Below are positions 19,993 to 26,379 of a stretch of DNA of 64,000 nucleotides, piece by piece. Position 1 is the first letter of the stretch, and every line of letters starts with the position of its first letter. This stretch comes from Proteus vulgaris (GTDB taxonomy: Bacteria; Pseudomonadota; Gammaproteobacteria; Enterobacterales; Enterobacteriaceae): assembly GCA_901472505.1 (NCBI GenBank), contig LR590468.1, positions 2,703,501-2,767,500 of the forward strand, written 5' to 3'. The notes under the pieces were generated by a model. That model did no database searches and was not told the DNA's origin. It was given only the letters and a program-made list of their open reading frames with translations. Made by a program: the position numbers and the translations under genes.

Positions 19993-20199
19993 ATGGTAAC
20001 GAAAAAAAGAATATCGGTGATACCAGAACTTTCTTTTTTCCAAACACCGCAAATTATTCAGATTCGAGAAGATGGAAGTATAGTTAGCACTGCTTATAGT
20101 CGTAGTGGAAAAGAAGTGACTTTTATTACTCCAAAAGGAAAAAGGATCAGAGCATCACAGAATGAAGTTTTTAATACTTTATTGAAATCTATAAAATAA
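19993..20199 (+). CDS. Hypothetical 68-residue protein
   Basis: ATG 19993 follows GGAAAG with good spacing. The protein (MVTKKRISVIPELSFFQTPQ..., ...EDGSIVSTAYSRSGKEVTFITPKGKRI...) is basic, predicted to be mainly beta strand, and soluble. I do not recognise a family. It ends the first T4SS block and is followed by a terminator hairpin at 20217. The flanking duplicated 3' end of the upstream gene suggests it arrived with, or marks, a recombination event. Confidence 0.55.
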   Translation: MVTKKRISVIPELSFFQTPQIIQIREDGSIVSTAYSRSGKEVTFITPKGKRIRASQNEVFNTLLKSIK

Positions 20200-20216
20200 A
20201 TATTTATTGGATGCAG

Positions 20217-20243
20217 AAAGAGAGCGTTTAGGCTCTCTTTTTG
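20217..20243 (+). terminator. Intrinsic terminator after the first T4SS block
   Basis: AAAGAGAGC (20217-20225), loop GTTTAG, GCTCTCTTT (20232-20240), then TT. A perfect 9-bp stem with a T tail, downstream of the 68-residue ORF. Confidence 0.8.
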
Positions 20244-20314
20244 TATATATATATGGCGTAAATAGTATGTTTTTATTACAAAATTAGTTTCTGATTACTC
20301 AATTTTTTATAGAG

Positions 20315-20359
20315 ATGACCATTTTTGTAACAGTAGAGGGTTTTAATAAGTATTTATAA
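20315..20359 (+). repeat. Diverged copy of the 3' end of the TIGR03747 gene
   Basis: ATG at 20315 to TAA at 20357-20359 encodes MTIFVTVEGFNKYL. The true gene end (19907-19951) encodes MAISVTVGSFKKYL. The DNA is clearly similar over the 45 bp. A following TAGTAACGAAA resembles the start of the 68-residue gene (ATGGTAACGAAA). This looks like a decayed duplicate left by recombination at a cargo site. Confidence 0.6.
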
Positions 20360-20434
20360 AGGGCGCGATAAATAGTAGTAACGAAATTTGAAAGGAAGAA
20401 TGCTTTGTTAATTTTTCACATAAGATTAAAAAGT

Positions 20435-20460
20435 AAAAGGAGAACCTAAGTTCTCCTTTT
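20435..20460. terminator. Bidirectional terminator
   Basis: AAAAGGAGAAC (20435-20445), loop CTAA, GTTCTCCTTTT (20450-20460): an 11-bp stem with A and T flanks. It can end minus-strand transcripts from the phosphoribosyltransferase gene and plus-strand read-through. Confidence 0.75.
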
Positions 20461-20482
20461 GATATTTCTCTACGACAACAAT

Positions 20483-20603
20483 GAGTGTTGAAGGATTAGC
20501 CGCTGCCTAATCGACTGATACTTGCTCTTTACAAGCTGACCTCAGTCAGGTGCTTACGCGGGTCTCATCTGGATTTTAAGAGCGGGGAGACTCAAGCACA
20601 CTC
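20483..20603. ncRNA. Candidate structured non-coding RNA or folded DNA element
   Basis: This 121-bp stretch is about half G+C, in AT-rich surroundings. Its ends can pair (GAGTG and TTGA at 20483-20491 with TCAA at 20592-20595 and CACTC at 20599-20603). Inside are GATTAG/CTAATC (20494-20499 with 20507-20512), CTTG/CAAG, CTGAC/GTCAG, and GGGTCTC/GAGACTC (20560-20566 with 20587-20593). It lies between the phosphoribosyltransferase stop and a bidirectional terminator, so it could be that gene's 3' region or an independent RNA on either strand. I do not recognise a known RNA family. Confidence 0.4.
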
Positions 20604-20637
20604 TATAGCGCCTTTATACCCTTTTATCTTGATATTA

Positions 20638-21423
20638 TCAAGTTTTTTTGTTTTGTCGTCTTATTGAACTGAATAGGCAAATAGCATGTATAATAGCGTT
20701 TGGATACTGTTGTGCAATGATATCTCTAGCTGTAGTTAATGTTGTTCCTGTAGCCATCAGATCATCGACAAGTAATATTCTTATTTTTTCAGTATTGGAT
20801 GATGATTGTGTACTTAAAACAAATGGTGGGAATATATTCCTAAATTCAGTAGGGATACTTTTTAGTGAAAATCCTCCTTTAAGTCCAACTTCTTTTGCTT
20901 GTAATTTAATTTTGAAACTAAGACTTTTAGTCTCCTCTATATTAACATCCGCTCTATCGAGAAGTTGAAAAGCATTATCGACTGTTATTTTTCTTAAAAT
21001 ATCAGTTAAATGTGTGGCATTAAATTTTTTTGCTAAACGTTTTGCGATAATATGGCTAATATTATGGGCTGAAGGCATTGATATTATTAATTGATAGCCT
21101 TTAGGTTCTAATTCCATAAATTTATTGCAAATAACTTTGAAGCTATCATTGAGTTTTTTTATGCTAGAAATGTTTGTATATAAATCATCCTTTTTTTTCA
21201 AAGCATAAATCAAAGGACAGTTATCTCCCAGTTGACGTTGTTTTCTATTACGTCTTCTTTTACCTGAAAGGAATTGTCTTTTAAAAATAGCATAAATTTT
21301 TAAGCCATTGGTATAATCAATAGTTGGATTCCCTTCAGGCTGGGTTATTAGCCATTCAGGGCAATCATGATCGACAATAACACATAGCTCTTTAATTATT
21401 AATCCCATAAATATATATACCAT
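20638..21423 (-). CDS. Phosphoribosyltransferase-domain protein (cargo gene)
   Basis: A 261-residue protein. The C-terminal part carries a clear PRPP-binding loop, ILLVDDLMATGTTLTTA, near residues 215-231, followed by a short strand, as in type I phosphoribosyltransferases. The N-terminal half (CPEWLITQPEGNPTIDYTNGLKIYAIF..., then a basic KRRRNRKQRQ) resembles no domain I can name. The gene is on the opposite strand to the T4SS genes and sits alone in an interval between two T4SS blocks. An in-frame ATG at 21408 is an alternative start. Substrate unknown; a ComF-like DNA-uptake role or a defence function are both possible. Confidence 0.75.
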   Translation of the reverse strand: MVYIFMGLIIKELCVIVDHDCPEWLITQPEGNPTIDYTNGLKIYAIFKRQFLSGKRRRNRKQRQLGDNCPLIYALKKKDDLYTNISSIKKLNDSFKVICNKFMELEPKGYQLIISMPSAHNISHIIAKRLAKKFNATHLTDILRKITVDNAFQLLDRADVNIEETKSLSFKIKLQAKEVGLKGGFSLKSIPTEFRNIFPPFVLSTQSSSNTEKIRILLVDDLMATGTTLTTARDIIAQQYPNAIIHAICLFSSIRRQNKKT

Positions 21424-21768
21424 TTTTAGAAGAGAAGAAAAGTATAACAGAGAGAAAATAGCAGAGCTATATTCAAATAAGGCAATGTATTATTTAGAGT
21501 AATATTTTTATATAAAGAATTTAAATTTAATTAATTAAGTTAAATGGAAATAAATTTATATATTTTAAAATATAATAATTATTAAAATTGAAATCTCTTC
21601 CCCATAATGAATTTATTCGTTATGGGAGAGGGATTCAACAACTCACACAGTGTGGCGTTAGTTCTCTATAAAATTTCCACTTTCCCATTTCTGCTTTTCT
21701 ACTGCTTAGCCAGTTTTTTCCTGCCACTCTGCTTTCTTTTATACGACAGTATCTAAGAAGGTTTACTT
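21424..21768. promoter_or_regulatory. Intergenic region with leader of the second T4SS operon
   Basis: AT-rich upstream of the phosphoribosyltransferase (minus) and the RAQPRD gene (plus). A strong hairpin lies at 21595-21630 (CCCATAATGAA with TTCGTTATGGG, extended by CTCT/AGAG); it may be a terminator or leader structure. The RAQPRD gene has AAGAAGG at about 21755 before ATG 21769. Confidence 0.4.
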
Positions 21769-22080
21769 ATGCGAATTGTTCAAATGCGAACATGGTGTTT
21801 ATTGGGACTATTAATAACACCATTAGCCTATGCCTCTGAATCAGATGAACTTGTTTTAGCTATAAAACAACTCGATTACCTTGATGCGAGATTAGCCTCC
21901 GCTCATGTAGAAGTCCTTAAGCGAGAACAACCCACGCGTTTCTACTTGGATTATCAACAAATCAAACAGGATATTGAGGTAATACGCCAAGGACTTAAAC
22001 ACTATCTCAATCCTTCGCGTGCCCAGCCAAGTGCTTTAATTTCTTTCTCAGCGCAATATCAGCAAGAGCATCATCCATGA
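21769..22080 (+). CDS. RAQPRD (TIGR01690)-family ICE protein
   Basis: A 103-residue protein with a signal peptide (cleavage after about LITPLAYA) and a helical body ending LNPSRAQPSALISF, matching the RAQPRD-type motif that names the family. It opens the core T4SS operon and overlaps the next gene by 4 bp. Probably periplasmic. Function unknown, but it is a reliable marker of GI-type conjugation systems. Confidence 0.85.
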   Translation: MRIVQMRTWCLLGLLITPLAYASESDELVLAIKQLDYLDARLASAHVEVLKREQPTRFYLDYQQIKQDIEVIRQGLKHYLNPSRAQPSALISFSAQYQQEHHP

Positions 22081-22313
22081 GTGAAGCACAAATTAATGCA
22101 TTCAATATTGCGAGTGGCAATGTTGCACCGACATCACTACATCCTTTATTTGCTGGGGTTTTGATTGAATTACTCTTGTTATGGTCTGGATGGGGATTAC
22201 TGCATGTTTATCAAGGATATGCTTCGGAACGTATTACAGAGCAAGGTTTGATACGTTTTGTCATTCGCACTGTATTGCTGATTGTTATCAGCCTTTTTTT
22301 ATTTGCTCAATAG
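22077..22313 (+). CDS. TIGR03758-family ICE membrane protein
   Basis: A 78-residue protein with two hydrophobic helices (LFAGVLIELLLLWSGWGLLHVY and VIRTVLLIVISLFLFAQ) around a short polar loop. It overlaps the RAQPRD gene by 4 bp. Size, topology and location between RAQPRD and TIGR03745 identify it. It is likely an inner-membrane part of the conjugation pore; a pilin-like role is possible. Confidence 0.8.
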   Translation: MSEAQINAFNIASGNVAPTSLHPLFAGVLIELLLLWSGWGLLHVYQGYASERITEQGLIRFVIRTVLLIVISLFLFAQ

Positions 22314-22348
22314 TGTTGATTCTTTTTATTTTATATAAGGATATCTCG

Positions 22349-22717
22349 ATGTATCAAAAGGGATTGTTTTCTCTACGTTTATTCTATTGCTTTCTTATTC
22401 GTAGTGTTTCGCTTTTATTATTAGGTAGCTCTATGGCTTGGGCTGATTTGCCTACGGTGGAAGGCCCTAAAAGCAGTGCAGATAAAACCTTTTATGGGCA
22501 AATTTCGGGCTACCTTAATGATGGCATTGTGCTTGGTGGTTTAATTCTTTCCGCTGTGGCGATGTTAGCGGTTGGCAATGCCATTATTGCCACTTTTGCT
22601 GAAGTGCGTGACGGTAAAGCAACGTGGGCAAAGTTTGGCATGCTCTGTGTTGTCGGTGTGATTTTAATTGTTGTCGTGATTTGGTTAGCCTCAAAAGCAG
22701 CAACCGTGTTGCTCTAA
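22349..22717 (+). CDS. TIGR03745-family ICE membrane protein
   Basis: 122 residues from ATG 22349, which follows AAGG; the longer frame from 22181 is antisense-like read-through of the previous gene. There is a signal segment (SVSLLLLGSSMAWA), then two hydrophobic helices (GIVLGGLILSAVAMLAVGNAIIATF and FGMLCVVGVILIVVVIWLASKAATVLL). This pattern is like VirB2-type pilin subunits, which is an inference; the family is only defined by its position in GI-type systems. Confidence 0.8.
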   Translation: MYQKGLFSLRLFYCFLIRSVSLLLLGSSMAWADLPTVEGPKSSADKTFYGQISGYLNDGIVLGGLILSAVAMLAVGNAIIATFAEVRDGKATWAKFGMLCVVGVILIVVVIWLASKAATVLL

Positions 22718-22725
22718 GGAAATAT

Positions 22726-23112
22726 ATGCCAACAATTGAGTTTATGCCTGATAGATTAAATGCCGAGCCTGTTGTTTTTCGCGGTTTTACAACGCCAGAG
22801 TTAGGAATAACAGCGCTGTTGAGTGTTTTGGGTGGCTTGATTATTGCTATTCCCATCATGCCTTTTTTAGGTTGGATAGCTTTGCCGACCGTATCTTTAT
22901 TAATGCCATTAATCACGATTATTTTAGGGGGAAGGTTACTAGCGCGTTTTAAACGAGGTAAGCCTGAAAACTACCTTTATCGCCGCATAGAGTGGTTTTT
23001 AAGTTTGTATGGTATGGGGGCGAGCCGATTAATTTGTCGCAACCAAGTGCTATCACTACGGCGTTTACGTTCAGTGACTTTTTATTGTAAGGAGTCATAT
23101 GAGTCGATTTAA
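22726..23112 (+). CDS. TIGR03750-family ICE protein (TraL/VirB3-like)
   Basis: 128 residues from ATG 22726 after AAGGA, 8 bp past the previous stop. Starts MPTIEFMPDRLNAEPVVFRGFTTPELG, then two hydrophobic helices (ITALLSVLGGLIIAIPIMPFLGW; LPTVSLLMPLITIILGG) and a basic tail RRIEWFLSLYG. The domain pattern recalls TraL/VirB3 inner-membrane proteins. It overlaps the next gene by 14 bp. Confidence 0.82.
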   Translation: MPTIEFMPDRLNAEPVVFRGFTTPELGITALLSVLGGLIIAIPIMPFLGWIALPTVSLLMPLITIILGGRLLARFKRGKPENYLYRRIEWFLSLYGMGASRLICRNQVLSLRRLRSVTFYCKESYESI

Positions 23113-23755
23113 GAATGCACTTAATGCGCGTGATCATCATGTTTTAACATTAAGAGTAATATGTGGCGTTCTCTGTTTTATTGTCGCATTTGCCTTATTT
23201 GGCTGGCTCACATCACCTAGGCATTTAACTATTCATAATCCGCCTGATTTACGTTCAGGGAGCTCTCGAGCTTGGTGGGAAATCCCTCCGCCAACCGTCT
23301 ATGCTTTTAGCTTTTATATCTTCCAACAACTCAATAGTTGGACGAAAAATGGCGATGTGGATTATCCCTATCGGATCAATTCATTATCGGCATATTTAAC
23401 GCCAAATTGTGAACTGCTGTTACAGCAAGATGCGAAACAACGTAAAGATCTGGGGGAATCTCGTGATCGCGTTCGTGGCGTATCTGAAATTCCAGAACGA
23501 GGCTATAAGGAAGAGAGTGTCACGATTGTTGATCGCGATAATTGGCGTGTTCGACTTGATTTAGTCACTGATGAGTATGTAAATGCAGAACCGGTTAAAC
23601 GCTCATTAGTTCGTTATCCCTTAAAGGTTGTTCGTTGGGATAAGAACCCTGAAATCAATCCCTTTGGTCTAGCACTAGATTGTTTTTTCGATATTCCCCA
23701 GCGTTTGGAAGTTGTTCCCACTATCAAGGATGAAAAGAAAGGAGTGCTTCATTAA
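23099..23755 (+). CDS. TIGR03746 (PFL_4703)-family ICE protein (TraE/VirB8-like)
   Basis: A 218-residue protein with one N-terminal membrane helix (LRVICGVLCFIVAFALFGWL) and a periplasmic domain containing RAWWEIPPPTVYAFSFYIFQQLNSW and DNWRVRLDLVTDEYV. Topology and neighbours (between TIGR03750 and TIGR03749) resemble TraE/VirB8 scaffold proteins. The TIGR03746 assignment is firm by context; the VirB8 analogy is inference. It shares one base with the next gene's start. Confidence 0.82.
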   Translation: MSRFKNALNARDHHVLTLRVICGVLCFIVAFALFGWLTSPRHLTIHNPPDLRSGSSRAWWEIPPPTVYAFSFYIFQQLNSWTKNGDVDYPYRINSLSAYLTPNCELLLQQDAKQRKDLGESRDRVRGVSEIPERGYKEESVTIVDRDNWRVRLDLVTDEYVNAEPVKRSLVRYPLKVVRWDKNPEINPFGLALDCFFDIPQRLEVVPTIKDEKKGVLH

Positions 23756-24549
23756 TGCGCTTGAAACAACACGTATTTTTTCTGCTCTGTTTTATTGTCT
23801 TACCCGTTCAAGCTGTTGAATTAATGAAATGGGAACGTATTCCTCTAAAAGTTACTTTGCATGTAAATGAAGAGCGTATTGTGTTTATTGAACGCAATGT
23901 GCGAGTCGGTTTTCCACCTGAATTAAAAGGAAAACTGAGAATACAAAGCGCTGGCGGTGTCGTTTATTTACTGGCGAAAGCGCCATTTTCTTATACTCGT
24001 TTAGTGCTTCAAGATGTTGAAAGTGGAGAGATGATTTTATTAGATATCAATGCCAAACAAGGAAAAGAAGCCTTAGAGCCTGTGAAGTTGGCATACCCAC
24101 AAGAGGAAACGTTAGCCAAACAGCAAAATACGGTCACGAATAAACGCCAAAGAATGCCTCCGATCCCTATTGCGTTAACCCGTTTCGCTTCACAAAGTTT
24201 GTATGCACCTCTTCGCACGCTTGAGCCATTGATAGGTGTGCACTCTCTTGCCATGCCATCACCCGAAAAACTGACCTCATTACTGCCAAGTGAAAGTATT
24301 GAGATAAAACCATTAGGGGCATGGGGATTGCAAAGCTACAGCGTAGTGGCGCTCAGTTTACGTAATCAGCGAGCGCAAGAGGTATTGCTTAACCCTAAAG
24401 ATCTACAAGGTGATTTTTATAGCGCAACTTTTCAACATAGTTGGTTAGGTGCAAAGGGAACACCTGAAGATACCACGGTTGTTTACTTGGTGGCAAAAGG
24501 GCGTTTAGAGAATGCTTTTCTTCCTGAATTAACCATAAAGGAAGATTAA
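23755..24549 (+). CDS. TIGR03749-family ICE protein (TraK/VirB9-like)
   Basis: A 264-residue secreted protein with signal peptide FFLLCFIVLPVQA. The beta-rich body includes MKWERIPLKVTLHVNEERIVFIERNVRVGFPPEL and LRIQSAGGVVYLLAKAPFSYTRL, like TraK secretin-like proteins that build the outer-membrane part of the channel. It sits directly upstream of the TraB-like gene, as traK does before traB in F-type systems. Confidence 0.83.
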   Translation: MRLKQHVFFLLCFIVLPVQAVELMKWERIPLKVTLHVNEERIVFIERNVRVGFPPELKGKLRIQSAGGVVYLLAKAPFSYTRLVLQDVESGEMILLDINAKQGKEALEPVKLAYPQEETLAKQQNTVTNKRQRMPPIPIALTRFASQSLYAPLRTLEPLIGVHSLAMPSPEKLTSLLPSESIEIKPLGAWGLQSYSVVALSLRNQRAQEVLLNPKDLQGDFYSATFQHSWLGAKGTPEDTTVVYLVAKGRLENAFLPELTIKED

Positions 24550-24552
24550 GTT

Positions 24553-25968
24553 ATGCAAATAAGCTCAAATATCTTGTTGAAGATAATTGTTCCTGTCGTG
24601 TTATTGGTCGTGATTATGGTCAGCGTAAAGTCTTGCGATCACACTCAATCAGCACAAGAGACAACTAACCATTCCTCTATAATAGATTTAACACAAGAAG
24701 AATTGCGCATTCTGGGCATTGAAGGTGACACTGCGCAGGATACTTTGCGTACTTTACTTGGGCGAATGAAAGCCATACAGATCAATCAGGAGAAATTAGA
24801 GAGACAAAGTAAGGCGTTATTGACTGAAAATACGCAGTTAAAAAACAGAAGTGACAATGTAGAAAATCGTATTAATGAAGCGGTAACGAAAGCACAAGAG
24901 GAAGGTAATTTAGCCCAGCAAACGCTTTATCATGAACAGCAACGATTGGCTGATTTATTGGATATTTTAATTAATGAACAACAAAACATTAAGGCAAAGG
25001 AGACTGAATTACCCGTTGGTTTAGCGCTTGAGCAAACTGATCAACAAACAACACTCTGGATTGATCCCTTAGAGGGGATAGCTTATGAAAATAATGCAAA
25101 GCCGATAAATGGCACAAGTACATTTCAGTATCCTACAGCATTCCGTCAATTAGATGATAATGAAATCAGCCGACAAAAAGCAAAGCTCGATCTTACGGCG
25201 AAAAAAAAACAACATATTCCAGCTACAGAACATCCTGTTTATACCTTACCTGAAAATGCCACGCTGATGGGAAGCCAAGCTATGACGGCATTACTCGGTC
25301 GAGTACCGATAGAGGGCAAAGTCACCGATCCTTACCCGTTTAAAATCCTTATTGGTAAAGAAAATCTCACTGCAAATGGCATTGAATTACCTGATGTTGA
25401 AGGTGCTGTGGTTTCAGGCACAGCAACAGGCGATTGGGTATTATCTTGCGTTCGTGGTGATATTCATTCCATTACCTTTGTGTTTAAAGATGGCTCAATT
25501 CGTACTGTGCCTAAATCGGCAACATCAACAGATGGACGCCATGATAAATCGCAAGGGGGAAGTATCGGTTGGCTCTCTGATGAACAGGGCGTACCTTGCC
25601 TCTCAGGTTCTCGTAAAAGTAATGCCTCCACTTATCTACCGACTTTATTTGCACTTTCTGCCAGTAGTGCTGCATCGTCGATGATGGCGGAAAGCCAAAC
25701 CACAAAAGCAAGTGACGGTTTATCAGTGATGAATTCATTAACGGGGAATGCAGGAAAGGCGGTATTAGGTAAAGCGTTATCGGGAGGAACTAACGAAATT
25801 GCAGAGTGGGTCAAAGCACGATATGGGCAAATGTTTGATGCGATTTATGTGCCTCCTGGTGCACGAGTTGCGGTGCATATTACTCGTGCTATTCCTATCG
25901 ATTATGAAACGCAAGGACGTAAAGTTAAATACGATTTCGATATAAGCCAGCAGAATGAATTGGACTAA
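24553..25968 (+). CDS. TIGR03752-family ICE protein (TraB/VirB10-like)
   Basis: A 471-residue protein. An N-terminal membrane helix (NILLKIIVPVVLLVVIMVSV) is followed by a long coiled coil (about residues 65-140: QINQEKLERQSKALLTENTQLKN...), a proline/Thr-rich segment, and a C-terminal TraB-like domain (ATLMGSQAMTALLGRVPIEGKVTDPYPFKILIGKENLTANG). VirB10/TraB proteins span the periplasm and link the inner and outer membranes of the transfer channel. GGAAG precedes ATG 24553. Confidence 0.85.
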   Translation: MQISSNILLKIIVPVVLLVVIMVSVKSCDHTQSAQETTNHSSIIDLTQEELRILGIEGDTAQDTLRTLLGRMKAIQINQEKLERQSKALLTENTQLKNRSDNVENRINEAVTKAQEEGNLAQQTLYHEQQRLADLLDILINEQQNIKAKETELPVGLALEQTDQQTTLWIDPLEGIAYENNAKPINGTSTFQYPTAFRQLDDNEISRQKAKLDLTAKKKQHIPATEHPVYTLPENATLMGSQAMTALLGRVPIEGKVTDPYPFKILIGKENLTANGIELPDVEGAVVSGTATGDWVLSCVRGDIHSITFVFKDGSIRTVPKSATSTDGRHDKSQGGSIGWLSDEQGVPCLSGSRKSNASTYLPTLFALSASSAASSMMAESQTTKASDGLSVMNSLTGNAGKAVLGKALSGGTNEIAEWVKARYGQMFDAIYVPPGARVAVHITRAIPIDYETQGRKVKYDFDISQQNELD

Positions 25969-25977
25969 GGATGATTA

Positions 25978-26379
25978 ATGAAAGGAACTCATTTATCGTT
26001 AATAATGATATTACTATTAACGGGCTGCAGTACTTCTAAAGAGGAGATTTTACCCAAAGGTAACAATACTATGCGTGATATTTGGCAAAGCAAAGTGGGT
26101 GAAATAAAGACAGAAAAAAGGCAAGAAAGAGCCATTCAGCGAGGCTTACTAGGATCAGATAATCCGCCTAATCATCTTATCAATAAGAGTGAGATCCAAC
26201 AGGCTAAAAAGCATATCCAGCATCACTTCCCTCGTTTACCTAATCCCGATATGGTGATCTATATTTATCCACATTTTGTGGGTTCTGAGCCTACGCCTAT
26301 TCCCAGCTATAGCACGGTTTTTCCTTTTTATAGCAAAGTGCAATATGCCTTACCCAATGAACGATTGGAGGCTTATTGA
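25978..26379 (+). CDS. TIGR03751-family conjugative transfer lipoprotein (TraV-like)
   Basis: A 133-residue protein with a lipobox (LSLIMILLLTGCSTSK, Cys at about residue 17) followed by KEEILPKGNNTMRDIWQ and a Pro-rich end (PHFVGSEPTPIPSYSTVFPFYSKV). Small outer-membrane lipoproteins of this type (TraV/VirB7) stabilise the channel core. It overlaps the ATPase gene by 4 bp. Confidence 0.85.
   Translation: MKGTHLSLIMILLLTGCSTSKEEILPKGNNTMRDIWQSKVGEIKTEKRQERAIQRGLLGSDNPPNHLINKSEIQQAKKHIQHHFPRLPNPDMVIYIYPHFVGSEPTPIPSYSTVFPFYSKVQYALPNERLEAY

Noticed and set aside
22181..22348. Longer N-terminus for the TIGR03745 protein
   Set aside because: It overlaps the TIGR03758 coding sequence and lacks a signal; ATG 22349 has AAGG and a proper signal peptide.
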